64,000 nucleotides of DNA. Source: Tritrichomonas musculus (Eukaryota; Parabasalia; Tritrichomonadida; Tritrichomonadidae). The translations under genes and the position numbers were made by a program. This document shows, piece after piece, positions 7,801 through 19,300 of this stretch (the stretch's first letter is position 1; each line of letters begins with the position of its first letter). The notes beneath the pieces are model-generated. The model worked only from the letters and a program-made list of their open reading frames with translations, searched no databases and was not told the origin of the DNA. The stretch spans positions 930,001 through 994,000 of the forward strand of contig JAPFFF010000010.1 in the NCBI GenBank assembly GCA_039105265.1. Direction: 5' to 3'.

Positions 7801-10711
7801 CGAGAACGTGTACGGGTCCTCGTGGAGCGATGCTGCTGCTCTCGGGGATGACCCAGATGGTGTTTACACTCTTCAGCGTAGAATTTCATCGAATAATTCT
7901 GATGAACTCAAATCACTCATCCTCAACGAAGAAGCTATTCTCAAAGCGGTCAGATCGAGATCCAATCTGTCTGCCGTCGGATGCGACGGCATTTCAAATG
8001 GTGTGTGGAAGGTTGGCGGGAGTGTCACGGCGACGATCATCAAGAATGTGTTGTGTTGCATGCTTGACACGGGTCTCTTTCCGGAGGTGTTGAAAATGAA
8101 CAAAACCGTCATGTTGTTTAAGAAAGGAGACCCTGACGACGCACATTCGTGGCGTCCTATCACCATCACTCCGACGATTTATCGGATGCTGATGTGTCAC
8201 ATCAGCCGCTCGCTTCAAACGCTGAATTCAAAACATAGGTTCATATCACCGAGTCAGAAAGGATTCATGCGTATTCCAGCTGGAGCGGCTGAGCATGCTA
8301 CTGTGGTTGATGAGATGATACACGATGCTGCACGGAACCAAAAGTCACTCTACATCACGACGATCGACTTTTCTGATGCATTTGGTTCCGTACCACATAA
8401 ACTTATTAAAAAGAATCTTACAGACATTGGCTTTGATCTTTCTTTTGTTAAAACGATTATTAATTCGTATAGAGACTCTTCGACGAAGATCATCAGCAAC
8501 AACAGACGATCTAATTCTATCTGTTTTCGCAAAGGCGTCAAGCAAGGTTGTCCGCTGAGTCCGACGTTATTCAACATTTGTATCGAACCTCTCCTCGCGC
8601 GGTTGAACGCTTGCAAGGAGGACGGTTATCATTGGTTGGACTCAGCGACAACCGTTCAAGCTTACGCCGATGACATAATCGTGTTCTCGGACTCGGAAGT
8701 CGGGATGAAGAACTTGCTTTCGGTCGTGGAGCACTTCTGCAGTTATGCAGGCGACATGAAGATCAACTGCAAGAAGTGCCACGCTTTCACATACATTGCT
8801 CACAATGGTTCTCGCAGTGTGTTGAACGACAACTTCACCATTGCTGGAGGACGTATTGATAACATCAGTATTCAGAACAATACAACGTATCTCGGACTTC
8901 CAATCGCGTGCAAATCTTCGCAGCGTAAACATCACGTTTTTCGGCGAATCGAAGACATGACGAAGGACGTCATTCGAATTACTGGCAGCGCTCTTCGGTT
9001 CACACAGGCGGTTGACGCCATCAAACGGTTCGTGATTCCCAAGATTGACTACGAACTGATGGCGAACACAGCACCGACAAATTGCCTCAGTCGCTTAGAT
9101 GAACTCATTCGGGGCAGGCTGTCCAAAATGATCGGTGCTGCTGGTATTCCAACCGCCTGGTTCTACACGACGAAAAACGATGGCGGTCTTTACATACAGA
9201 AACTCACTGATCGCCAGAAAGCTCTCACTATCAGACTCTACATTGCCTTGATGGAGTCTAACGATAAAAGCATCCGTGATATGGTCAAGGCTTCTGATGA
9301 AGCCGAGATCATCTTCAGGGATGCTACCATCGACTTGACTTCACCGTTCTTGCACCTAAAAGTTAAAGACAATGGTGCGTTAGATGCAAAGCGTAACCGC
9401 GGGACGTCGAACATCTTAGCCCGATGTGTTAAAGCTTTGCACGACGCTAGCATGGGTCTGATACTCAAAGATGATATGTTTACGCTCAAAGATCTGAATA
9501 GTAATGTCACTTTTGATGTTAACACCTCTAATGTTGTTAAACACATCATGAAAGTCATGAGTGACCGTTACTATTCAGATCTTTGTCAGCACAAGATGAG
9601 AGGACATACATTCACGACATTGAAAAACTCACCATTGAGCAACTACTTCATGAAGCCCAATGCTTTGATGGCGGACTCTGTTGTCAGATTCGCTATCAAA
9701 GCACGTACGAATACGCTCATGACAGCATCACTTGCTGCTCACAGAAACCCTCAAATGAGTAACCGTTGCACTCGTTGTGGACAGATTGAAACTCTCAATC
9801 ACATCTTAAACGGGTGCAAGCGGTGCAAACACAAATTCACAAAGAGACACGACGAAGTTGTCAAGGTACTTTGCAAGTACCTTACCGAAAAGAAGAGAGT
9901 CATCGTGCATTGTAACCAAAGTGTTCGTGGACGCAGCAACGAACACATCACTGGTGACTCTGCTTCTCTCAGACCAGATGTATGGTGGTGGGACGGTGAC
10001 CAGCTGAAGATAGCTGAATTCACCATCCCATACGGAATGTTATCTGGCGAGGATGATGAATCTACCTTAGTCATACGACGCAGAGAGAAGTTGAACAAAT
10101 ACCAGAAGCTTGTCGATGATTGCAGAAACCAGTTGAACTGCAATGTGTCGCTATTTGTGTTCATTGTCTCCTCCCTCGGTGCAATACCCGATGACACCAT
10201 CAATGAACTCAAGAAAGTGACAGTCACGACCAAAGACGCACTCAAACTTGCAGGGAGGATGGTAGCAGCCGCTTTACGGGAATCTATGATATTGTACATT
10301 GATACTAAGATTAAGAAGAGGGTTAACGACAACAATGAAGATGAAGATAACGATAACGATAATGGTAACGATTATGATAACGATGTTGAAAATGTTAATG
10401 TTCTTGATACTGATGGTGACGATGATTCTAATGATCTCAATGATACTAGCTCCAATGTTACCGACGGGGAGTCCGCAGACGATGAGTACAACTCTGTCAA
10501 CATCCTGGACGACGAAGAATGGCGGGAACTCATTGATGCAAGTGCGGATGTTGACAGGTCGGGCCCCCCGTCTGAGCTTGACACTACTGATGATGAAACT
10601 GACGTACTGGAAAATCCAGGCACCACCCCACTATGGAACCAAACTCAAGGTGCCGACCCTGCCTCCGCTACCGAAGAGGAGGGAGTCCAACACTCCTCTT
10701 CTGAATTTTAG
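4802..10711 (+). CDS. Retrotransposon polyprotein: zinc fingers, reverse transcriptase, restriction-like endonuclease
   Basis: The frame is open from before 4625; the first in-frame ATG is at 4802. Counted from 4625, residues 130-363 are a 13-unit, 18-residue tandem repeat. C2H2 fingers lie near residues 530, 592 and 658. The RT domain spans about 1130-1420, with FKKGDP, a DFSDAFGS acid (about 1247), QGCPLSP and YADD (about 1347). A Cys/His knuckle (CTRCG…H…C) is near 1715 and LRPD…E near 1782, the signature of the restriction-like endonuclease. The tail is Asp/Asn-rich. The ORF looks intact, so the copy may be young. It would make its own DNA copy at a nicked target by target-primed reverse transcription. 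An unusual N-terminal extension and tandem array distinguish it from R2. Confidence 0.85.
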   Translation: MSWSYINNNNFYFLSSQHIDTRDIVNSYSPNSAANISSQSAGAISQPADSNTFENNHVVSADTHNVESVANHAVDVDNQIVKSTAHVAHHAVDVDNQIVKSTAHVAHHAVDVDNQIVKSTAHVAHHAVDVDNQIVKSTAHVAHHAVDVDNQTVKSTAHVAHHAVDIDNQTVKSTAHVAHHAVDVDNQIVKSTAHVAHHAVDVDNRVVASTAHVAHHAVDVDNQIVKSTAHVAHHAVDVDNQIVTSTAHITHHTVDVDNRVVASTAHVAHHNVDVDNQTVTSTAHITHHAVGVDDRVVTSTAHIDHHQVVTKEKVITSVIEVPKFVFEFNEKVVPLFTLAGDHSSFNSSSDSRSNSLGTQTSSTSTSSTISGAEDFSEVRSQSERTDHSDDDDRNGSNDGCSSPSRDDRISIEWIVDELSKINSKAELTSLIDQLQVGNIDMSPFADVVDVNVPIVLLMYQKCRWLGVGQFYCPCCDKTFPTCASLSFHLRSLHVTNGVPIEQAAFEYIIGRKLRWKIDSPHLPADAPHYRTIYVCPVSDCNYLVSRANSLSSHIGSAHQDLEALKREVGVFWAMNILHARRCRCLLATRDVFHDLRGSMCSTCSDFIGKDKVTVKQHSNRSHPASNVEGHRLQSFEVNISTKWFSPDTDDDEIREANSDLDKEKSVRMENRILQEEERLNPVQARSDESVDLQVMEDRRRAEDNRRRRRQAGSIPANERMPEARLHSVSSSSDGEVIQSDVHPGHSNSASIVDIESCLSKAENWKSRCMKEDDDFVHLPKLWGDRLAKHRKKFEEVFNSEVKDVLNWYNEAINLSDSLEKSSRMLLCEGMISKIILILRKSIRKFVRSARRGSDKIRRPHSLETPIQMKSASKFIAGIELLHSRIHITDEDLDQPQRNVIADIKEKLVRFLSQAPLEFSQLLGSGDLDSIDGLIYDEHYDERMKFIRAKLEELEILNNSPSSLGYKKFLQKFYAEDAKRTLDWFVLNDDTPECVVPVEDFENVYGSSWSDAAALGDDPDGVYTLQRRISSNNSDELKSLILNEEAILKAVRSRSNLSAVGCDGISNGVWKVGGSVTATIIKNVLCCMLDTGLFPEVLKMNKTVMLFKKGDPDDAHSWRPITITPTIYRMLMCHISRSLQTLNSKHRFISPSQKGFMRIPAGAAEHATVVDEMIHDAARNQKSLYITTIDFSDAFGSVPHKLIKKNLTDIGFDLSFVKTIINSYRDSSTKIISNNRRSNSICFRKGVKQGCPLSPTLFNICIEPLLARLNACKEDGYHWLDSATTVQAYADDIIVFSDSEVGMKNLLSVVEHFCSYAGDMKINCKKCHAFTYIAHNGSRSVLNDNFTIAGGRIDNISIQNNTTYLGLPIACKSSQRKHHVFRRIEDMTKDVIRITGSALRFTQAVDAIKRFVIPKIDYELMANTAPTNCLSRLDELIRGRLSKMIGAAGIPTAWFYTTKNDGGLYIQKLTDRQKALTIRLYIALMESNDKSIRDMVKASDEAEIIFRDATIDLTSPFLHLKVKDNGALDAKRNRGTSNILARCVKALHDASMGLILKDDMFTLKDLNSNVTFDVNTSNVVKHIMKVMSDRYYSDLCQHKMRGHTFTTLKNSPLSNYFMKPNALMADSVVRFAIKARTNTLMTASLAAHRNPQMSNRCTRCGQIETLNHILNGCKRCKHKFTKRHDEVVKVLCKYLTEKKRVIVHCNQSVRGRSNEHITGDSASLRPDVWWWDGDQLKIAEFTIPYGMLSGEDDESTLVIRRREKLNKYQKLVDDCRNQLNCNVSLFVFIVSSLGAIPDDTINELKKVTVTTKDALKLAGRMVAAALRESMILYIDTKIKKRVNDNNEDEDNDNDNGNDYDNDVENVNVLDTDGDDDSNDLNDTSSNVTDGESADDEYNSVNILDDEEWRELIDASADVDRSGPPSELDTTDDETDVLENPGTTPLWNQTQGADPASATEEEGVQHSSSEF
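5012..5713 (+). repeat. 54-bp coding tandem repeat, 13 units, each holding a palindrome
   Basis: Thirteen head-to-tail 54-bp units encode the 18-residue motif HHAVDVDNQIVKSTAHVA and variants; the last three or four units have diverged most. Most units contain the perfect hairpin TTGACAATCAGATTGTCAA (8-bp stem, 3-base loop), which extends outward as GTTGAC…GTCAAC. Having no stop in two frames, the array also makes a long spurious +1-frame ORF. Confidence 0.95.
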
Positions 10712-10829
10712 GCAGATTTTTTTTTTTTTTATATTTATTGGGGCCCGCCCCTTTTATTTTATTGTGAGTGAATCATCACTCTCGTTTATTAGTATTTTAT
10801 ACTTGCTCTAATGATTAATAAACGAATTT

Positions 10830-10955
10830 ACCACACGGGAAGAGATTTTTTTTCATCTTTTTATTTTCGAGGTTTTGGTTAACTCTAGCTACATATTCGT
10901 GATCAGCACCTTCTACTGAGTCGATTGATACCACTCTTCTCGACTTTTCTCAAAA
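10830..10955 (+). repeat. Element A 3'-end repeat, copy 1
   Basis: First copy of the 126-bp 3'-end segment; about 98% identical by eye to 11703-11829, and preceded by the shared TTAATAAAC. Confidence 0.9.
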
Positions 10956-11702
10956 TTTTCAAAACTGATTTCAATTATATTAGAACTCATATCACAAAGT
11001 CCGACCACTCGATATATCACTCAGTTATACTACCTTAGTTCATTACAATTTATCAATCTCAGCTCTTAACGTTATACTTGTCATTCGATCAGAGATATAT
11101 TCTTTAACCAAAATCTCATTCTTTTGCTCTTATGCTATTATTCTCCTCACTCTCATGTCGTTTATTCCTTCGATCACGCTGTTCTCAGACTCCTTACATC
11201 CTTATTCAATTTTTCTCATCGCCTCATTTATCAGCGTTATACTTTTATGCTATTTTATTTATCCTTTGTACAGATCGAAGTAAAATAAATGTTTACGGAG
11301 TCATTTTTTTTACGAGGCCACTTGATGATTCTTATCTCTTCCGGGCCCTCAAGAGTGCTTGACGGCTGCCGATTAAACTTTGACGGATATTTATATCCTA
11401 TTTAAGTTGCTATGGCTCAATGCGTCTATAGACTCAACGGATGGATGCCCATGAGATCCATTCAGACGACGATCATATGGCTTTCAATTGTTGATCGTTC
11501 ATTATTCAATTAATACTCGTTCCCTCTCAATTAATTGAATATTTTTTTTAATTGTTCTGTTGCTCCTTATGTTCAAGTTGGTCTCACTTTAAAGGTTTAA
11601 GCATACCTTTTTTTCTTACAAAATTGCTTTTTTGATTGAAAGTTTTGCGAACTTTCGCTTCCTTTTTGCTTTTATGCATTTCTAACCGCTTTTAATAAAC
11701 AA

Positions 11703-11829
11703 ACCACACGGGAAGAGATTTTTTTTTCATCTTTTTATTTTCGAGGTTTTGGTTAACTTTAGCTACATATTCGTGATCAGCACCTTCTACTGAGTCGATT
11801 GATACCACTCTTCTCGACTTTTCTCAAAA
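11703..11829 (+). repeat. Element A 3'-end repeat, copy 2
   Basis: Second copy of the 3'-end segment. It ends in an A run that leads straight into the tail of the minus-strand kinase/Sel1 relic. Confidence 0.9.
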
Positions 11830-11845
11830 AAAAGGCAAAACTGTT

Positions 11846-14800
11846 TCATTCCATATTAAATCCTTCATAAAAATGTTCGTTAATGTCTTTCATGTGTTGA
11901 TATTTTAATATTTTTTCTATTTCTTTTTTTTCTTTTTGAAATGATCCAGTTATCATGAAAACTAAAAAGTCAGCAAAACCAGAGAATTTAATTTCATATT
12001 TTAGATCATATTCAAATAAATAAATACGTAATCTATCCATAAACACTTGTTCAATATTTTCTTCTGTATTTTTCATATTGAGATATTTTACAACAGTTTT
12101 AATAATATCTTCAAACTTTTGGGAAAATTTTGCTTTACATTGTTTAATTTCTGAATCTTTGTCGTAATTTACAATGTAAAACAAAAACAATTCCGAAAAA
12201 AATGGCAAATATTCCCAAGATTCTTCAAGTAATTGAATTGCTTTTTGGACATCACGCTTAATATCAATTCCGAAATAATAAATCCTAGATAAATTATAAT
12301 ATGAAAAAGAATCTTTTTTCTGCTTAATAGCTTAATAAAAAATTCGATAGCAGTTTGAATGCTTTTCTTAACAGTATCGCCATTTTTATAAATAATTCCA
12401 AGAGCATTTTTGGCACGATTTTCATTAAGACATGAAGCTTCTTTAAAATAATGAATTGCTTTATCAATATCACGCTGAATATATTTATTAGTATAATAAA
12501 TTTCTCCTAAAAGATACTGTGCAAGTGAATTGTATTGATTGGCCGAGAGTGTCAAATAAGAAATTGCTTTATTAATATCAACAGGAACGTATTGCGCATT
12601 ACAATATATATAGCCAAGAAGATATTGTGCATATGAATTATTTTGATTTGATGATAAAGTTAAATAATGAATAGCTTTTGTAATATCTCGTGGTACATAT
12701 TTACCTTCATAATAAATTTCGCCTAGACAATATTGCAAATTTGGGTTACTTTGATTCGAAGAAATTGTGAAATAATACATTGCTTTATTTATATCAAATT
12801 GAATATATTTATTACTATAATAAATATATCCAAGTAGATATTGGGCTTCAGAATAATTTTGCTCTGATGAAAGAGTTAAATAATAAATCGACTTTTTCAT
12901 ATCTCTACTAACATATTTTCCTTCGTAATAAATTACTCCTAGTAAATATTGTGATGCCTTATTATTTTGATTTATAGAGAGTGTCAATAGATGAATCGCT
13001 TTATTAATATCACGAGGAACACCTTTACCATCATAATATATTTCAGCAAGAAAATATTGTGCACTTGAATTGTTATGGTTTGATGCAAATGTAAAATGAT
13101 GAATGGCTTTGTTAATATCTTGTGGCAAATATTTGCCAGTGTAGTAAATATAGCCAAGCATTGTATGTGCATCAATGTAATTTTGATCTGAAGATATAGT
13201 TAAATATTGAATAGCATTATTTATATCAACAGAAACATACTTACCAAGAAAATATATTTCTCCTAAAAAGTATGCTGCTTTTGGATGGTTTTGATTTAAT
13301 GAAAGTGTAAAGTAATGAATCGCTTTATTGATATCACGTGAAACATATTGGGCTTTATAATAAATGTAGCCAAGGAAATATTGCGCCTCTTTATTATTAT
13401 TTGTATTAGCTGCAAGTTCTAAATAATAAATACCTTTAGTTGTATCTCGAAACACATAACTGGCATCTATATAAATAAATCCAAGAAGGAATTGTGCATC
13501 TGAATTATTTTGATTTGCTGAAAGATTTAAATAAAAAAGAGCTTTATTAATATCTCGTGAAACATATATGCCATTATAAAACAATTCTCCCAAATAAAAT
13601 AGTGCTTTTGGATTATTTAAACTAGACGAAGCTGTTAAATAATGAATTGCTCTTTTAATGTTTCTTTCAAAATATTTACCATCACAAAAAATTACACCCA
13701 AATAATATTGAGCAAATGAATTTTTATTATCTGCAGCAAGTGTTAAATAATAAATTGCTTTATCTATATCTCGTTTTATATATTTTGCATCATAGTACAT
13801 ATAGCCAAGTAGAAACTGGGCATCTGAATTATCACCTTTTGATGAAAGAGTTAAATAATGAATTGCTTTATTAATATTTTTGTCTACATACCTACCAAGA
13901 TAATAGAGTTCACCAAGTAAAAAAAGAGCTTTTGGTTTTGATGAAGTTGCTAAATAATTAATTGCTTTATTAATGTCTTTTTCCACGTATTTCCCATCAT
14001 AATATATTTCTCCAAGAAAATAAAATGCATCTAAATTATTTTGTTTTGATGATAATGTAAAAAAATGGATTGCTTTATTGATATCTCGTGCGACATATTT
14101 CCCAAAATAATAAATTTTACCGAGATAAAACTGTGCTTCTTGATAATTTTGATCCGATGCAAGTGTAAAATAATATATTGCTTTATGGATATCATGAACA
14201 CCATCTTGAATTGAATAATAAATTTGTCCAAGAAGATGTTGAGCATATAAATTATTTGAATTTGCTGAAAGTGTCAAATAATGAATAGCCTTATTTATAT
14301 CACGTGGTATATATTTATCAATATAATAAATAAAGCCAAGAAAATAATTAGCATATGAAAAATTTTCTTCGGCTTAAAGAGTTAAATAATAAAGAGATTT
14401 TTGAATATCTTGAGTTACATTTCTTCCTTCAAAATAAGCTTGGCCAAGTATGTAAAGTGCCATTGAATTTTTCTGATCAGCTGAAAGAATTAAGTAATGA
14501 AGTCCTTTTTCAATATCTTGAGGTATATTATTCTTTCCATTAAAATATATGGAACCAAGAAATGATTGTGCAAAAGAATCACCAACTTTTTCTGAAAGAA
14601 GCGTTAAATAATGAATTGATAAATTAACATCTTTATCTATAAAAAAAATGCTTTTTAGTTTCGTCTCCAAGTATTCATCAGATAATTTAAGCAAATTCTC
14701 AATTAATTGAACACGATATATAAAAAGTTGATCAATAATTGTTACAATTTCATTATTACTTTCATGAATTGGATTTGAAAGAAATATATCATCAACAATT

Positions 14801-15983
14801 GTTTCAATATTTGGTCTTTCTTCAGGCAATTCTTTAATACATTTTTGATATATATCAACTAATTTATCATATTCAAAATTATTGCTGCACTTTTCGAATT
14901 TACTCAGTATAAAATGGATGATTTTCCCGAGTGAAAAAATGTCTGACTTTTTTGAAAATTCATTTTTATTTAATAATTCTGGTGCTGCATATGAAGGATT
15001 ACCTAAATTTCCAGTGATTACTTCTTCATCTTGTCTGGATCGATCGAAATCAATCAATATTGAGTGTTTATTTGAGTCAATGATGATGTTATCAGGCTTC
15101 AAATCTCTCAAAATAAAGTCTTTCAAATGAATAAATTCAATTGAAACTATGATCTCTAAAATGTTTCTAAACAAGTCTTGCTTGTCATTTATATTTTCAG
15201 GATTATTTATATAGCTTGATAACGTTTGGCCTTCTATGTATTCAATAATAATATAATTCAATGCTTTAGTGCGAATGGTTCCATAGAATTTCGGGAGAAA
15301 AGGATTTTTATTGTTTATTGCTTCATAGAAATTGAGCTCATGCTCAAATTGTCTAATAGACTCATCATCACAAACATCAAAATATTTTAAAACATATAAT
15401 AATTGATCATTAGTATTGAAATAGAGTGAAGTTGATCCTCCAAAATTTTTTATTTTAATGAAATTCTGGATGTCGAAAGAAAAATCAATTTTTTGAAAAT
15501 TTTTTTTGATTTATTATATCGCTCTTGAGTTCGTATTTGACTTTTCTTGATAATGCACATAATTATTTGATTGACGATTCTTTTTGAAAGATTTGCTAGA
15601 AATAATTTTTGATCTTTATTTTCAAAAGCTGGAATTTTCTTAGTCATAATATCTTCGAATTTTTGGTGACAATTTTCATTTAAAAAGTATATTGGGGTTT
15701 TATTTTGATTTTCTGTGAAAAATTTTTGAAATAAAGGTAATTCCTTCGGTTCAAAAATAAAAATCAGATCATCGAATATTAACAGGAATAGTTCATTTTT
15801 TTCAGAAATGACGAAATATCCAATCATAATTCCTGTCTCTAATTTAATTTGTTTAGATATATTACTAAAATAATCAAAATTTCTATGTAATACATGATTT
15901 GTTATTTGTAAAATATTTGAGAAGTCGATGATTTCAAAATTTGATAAAATGGCTTTATCAATGTTATTATGAGTCAAATCCAT
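11846..15983 (-). pseudogene. Decayed protein kinase/Sel1-repeat gene
   Basis: A paralogue of the intact gene at 55047-58997, in the same order: an N-terminal domain (ATG at 15983, about 170 residues), a kinase domain (LRDLKPDNI, IDFDRS, YAAPELL, KKSDIFSLGK), then about 19 Sel1 repeats of the form INKAIHYLTLSANQNN…AQYLLGYIYY, and a C-terminal tail without repeats. Three lesions are visible: a one-base frame change in the A run near 15503-15510, an in-frame TAA at 14374-14376, and a second frame change near 12330. Everything else is open, so inactivation is recent, or the lesions are partly sequencing errors in homopolymers. If functional it would be a cytosolic signalling kinase with a solenoid scaffold. 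Confidence 0.85.
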
Positions 15984-16316
15984 TAGTTTTAATTAGTAGC
16001 CAAATAATGACTCAAAAAAACTTTATCATTTTTATTTACTAATTTAGGTATAGAGTGAAGAATTTATTCTCATATCCATTAGACTTTACATTTGCCCAAC
16101 AGAAATTATCCAATTCTCGAAAGAATATGATCAGTTCAAAAAGATCCATTGTGAAGTTGTTGGTGTTATTGAACTGATCATGGATGGATGTATAAGAAAT
16201 ATCAAATATCCAATCATCGGCAACATAAAAAAATATCATAGAAATATGGACTTTACATCTCAATCATTCCCATATGTGCTTTGTTATTTTCAAATAATTA
16301 AAAAAAATCAAAAAAT
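15984..16316. other. Intergenic AT-rich stretch, original 3' flank of the tRNA-Met target
   Basis: No convincing gene; a 74-codon minus-strand frame (16039-16263) lacks an upstream ATG and is not recognised. Its right edge, read on the minus strand just after the duplicated tRNA end, is A-TTTTTT-G-ATTTTTTTT, a typical Pol III terminator. This fits the idea that it is the pre-insertion flank of the tRNA gene. Confidence 0.5.
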
Positions 16317-16331
16317 TGCTTTGGGCGTGAC
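16317..16331 (-). repeat. Target-site duplication: last 15 nt of tRNA-Met
   Basis: On the minus strand this reads GTCACGCCCAAAGCA, identical to the last 15 nt of the tRNA-Met gene at 26400-26414 and in the same orientation. It lies directly after the 3' end of the big retrotransposon and before a T-run terminator. Confidence 0.9.
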
Positions 16332-19300
16332 AAAATGTTTAATAATAAAGCATAAGAGTAATAGATATTTAGGAGACTAATACAGTCAAAATATAAAGAA
16401 CGTTACTTAAAAAAGAAAAAAAAAAGGTCGGAAACAGAATTCTAAAGGAAAACCTCAAAATTGAATGTGTTTCTCAAAATTGAATGCAAGGACATCAAGA
16501 TTGAGAGAGGGCAGAAGGTGAACTCCTTGATTCATTTTCATTAAGGAGATTGAATAGCAGAATTATCAAGGTTGTAACCAATGCTCGTTTCTGAACCATA
16601 CTCTGAAAGGTCAGAAAAATCCTTGTCACTGAGATAGTCATTTTCACTTAACATGTCATCATCTGAAGAACTCTTAAAGAAGTATTCAGAAGAGTTGAGA
16701 GTTCTACCATTAATTGAGACTTGAATACTAGAGGGGATAATATTAGAGGTATCAAGTGAAACAGGTTTATTGTTAAATGTATGTATGACCTCCGATGAAA
16801 CACCATTATTATCCTCTAATGCTTTGATTTCAACCAAGCTAGGACCACTCATGTTCTGTGTAATAGCGAGTGCTGGATTTGAATTGGCCTTTGTATTATG
16901 GTTCCATACATCCAATGAACCAATGATAGCATTGATTGCCAATCGTTTAATGATCGTCTTACACTTTTTGCGATCAATGAAAATTCTATTGATGTCTTTA
17001 ATAGATTCTTGATAAACCGCACCAACAGACGAAACAATAACCGCTCCATAAACCACATTAATACCTTGATTACGAATGAAGGTAATCAGACTGCTATACT
17101 TATTCATTTTGTGGTTGTAAGCAGTCTCCAGAGTGTCGGCATTCCATTGCTTTGACGCATAAGGAATGCTAATTTCAATAATGATGCATTTGGAGCGGTT
17201 TTTGATCCACGCTATAATGTCTGGACGTAAGCGTGCGAGCTCCTCAGGAATGCCAGGCAAATGTATTGAGTTGTCAGTATAAATCTCTTCGACGTCAGGA
17301 AGCTCTTTAACATGTTGGACGATGATGCTTTGAATTCTGTTGTGGCGACCAGTGTATTCAGGGTATTTGCAAATGCAACCATTAAGGATGTGGGATAAAC
17401 TCTGGATGCAACTCTTGCCGTGCTTGAGACAATTTGGGCAAGGCGTATGTTCTTTTCCATTAATCAATTCATCAAATTCAGGTGTACCTAAATTATTAGT
17501 TCTTGCTTTGATCGCAAATTTAACGATTGTATCATTCATAGGATAATGTTGCTTAATGAGGAATTCGGATGAAAGGGGATTATCCTTTAGAGAGTAGAAC
17601 GCATGGAGGTGCATTGATGGAGAAGTAATGGCAGCATTCCATCTCGAGCGTCTTTGATTGGTGAGGAAAAGAGAAATATTTTTTGACGATTGAAATATCA
17701 CATCTTTATTTGTTTCGGTATCCATCAACTTGAATGCATTTAATTCTGAATTATCCAGAGTGCTGTTAATAAATTCATCATCATCATTACACTCATTGGT
17801 TAACTCCAGGTTTAATGTTTTGAGAGATTTTCTTGCGCGTTGCACGATGGAGTTAGTGCCCTTCCGTTCTGTGGTGGTGTGTGAACTGCTCCAATTAAAG
17901 AAAGAATGTTTTTCATCATTGCTAGCTACGGGAGTATTTCTTTTAATTCGCTCATTGTTGATTGCTGAATAAATTAGTAACCTTATATTTGGATCACTAT
18001 TCGTGATCATTCTAATCAGTGCCTTCACTCTACCGACATCTGCTTTTTCACGAAGTGATGGAATGGAAAGACCACCATCTTTCCAGCTCGCATGTTTTAC
18101 AGCTCTAGGAATATTTGCACCAATTATCTTATTAATCTGAGAAGAGATGAATTGGTCTAGTTTATTAACATGGGCTAATTTCATCTGACCGTTTTCTAAG
18201 ATGAAATCGAGAGATGGAATAATAAATGTTTTAATGGCATGTATTTTCTGAACAATCATCAGGTCCGACTGAATGATTTTTTCAATTTTATTCTTGGCCT
18301 TCACGAAGTACTCTGCCGAAGTTTTGATTTTAGCACATTTTCTGGCTGAGATTGGAGTACCAAGATATCTTATCGACTCCTCCAATCCGACGAATGGAAT
18401 TTCTTCCCCACAGATATTGAACCCACTGAATAATCCTCGTCTGGAGTTGAAAATCCATTCATATCCGAACGAGCATGATTTTGTTGGAGCTAATGTCATC
18501 TTTGTGAAGTCACAAAAACGGTTACACGTTTCAAGCATTCGTTCCATGCCATTTCTGGAGTTTGCTATCAAAAGAATGTCATCTGCATAAGCCATGATTG
18601 AGAATCTCGCTCTTTCACCATTCATTGAAACTGTGTATCCATCTTCAGCATTGATTGAATTAATAGCCTTAAATAGCGGCTCTAAGCATAGATTGAAAAG
18701 AAGAGGGGACACTGGACAGCCTTGTTTAGTTCCACGATTAATACAAATGTCGCGAGAGGTGAACTTACTCGTCATAATATTCGTTGTGGAACCAGTGTAA
18801 ACATTATCAATAAGATGAACGAACTGTTTGGGAAATCCCTTCTTTTTTAGACAATCAATGATCAGTGCATGAGGCACCGAGCCGAATGCATTCTTAAAAT
18901 CTAATGCTGTGATGAAAACGCTTTTATGTGAACGCATTGCATCATAAAAAATCTCTGAGATAATTGCCGAGTTATCACTGCATCCATTAATTCCTTCCAT
19001 AAATCCTTTTTGTTGGGGTGAGAAAATGTGATTTCTGATGTTGAAGGAGTTTATTGCTCTCGCCCAAACACAACTCACAATTCTGTATAACGCATTGGAA
19101 ACCGAAATCGGTCGCCAATTCTCAGGAAGAGATGGATCACCTTTTTTATAGATTAGTCTCATGATTGAGCATTTCCAACTCTGAGGCACTCTAGCTCTTG
19201 AATTAGTGATTTGAATGATCAACCTAATGAATTCTGCGGCTTTTGTTTTAGCTAATTTATAAATTGAATAGTCAAGTGCATCTGGTCCAGCCGCAGATTC

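Larger units (their letters stand above)
4530..11829 (+). mobile_element. Non-LTR retrotransposon with restriction-like endonuclease (element A), abutting the Polinton
   Basis: A LINE-type element with one long ORF coding for three C2H2 zinc fingers, a reverse transcriptase with YADD, a CCHC-type knuckle and an RPD endonuclease motif, the layout of R2/NeSL-like elements. The left boundary lies between about 4510 and 4620, where the Polinton ends. The right boundary is taken at 11829, the end of the second copy of a 126-127-bp 3' segment. The DNA right of it is a host kinase/Sel1 relic, not Polinton, and no target duplication was found by eye. Either the locus was rearranged after insertion or the element bridged two loci. 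Confidence 0.75.
10712..11829 (+). other. 3' untranslated region of element A with a duplicated 126-bp end
   Basis: A stretch of 1.1 kb without a convincing gene. It holds two nearly identical segments, 10830-10955 and 11703-11829, both starting ACCACACGGG and ending CTCGACTTTTCTCAAAA, differing by one T in a T run and one C/T change. Between them are hairpins, such as 11503-11514 with 11530-11541 (12-bp perfect stem) and GAAAGTT/AACTTTC near 11637-11655. The simplest reading is the 3' end of the full element followed by a 5'-truncated second copy of the same family. Confidence 0.7.

Noticed and set aside
9799-10335. 178-codon minus-strand ORF inside element A
   Set aside because: Lies antisense to the endonuclease region of the real ORF; no domain.
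4500-11860. Target-site duplication around element A
   Set aside because: Only short T/A-rich matches such as TTTCATT are shared between the flanks, not enough to call.
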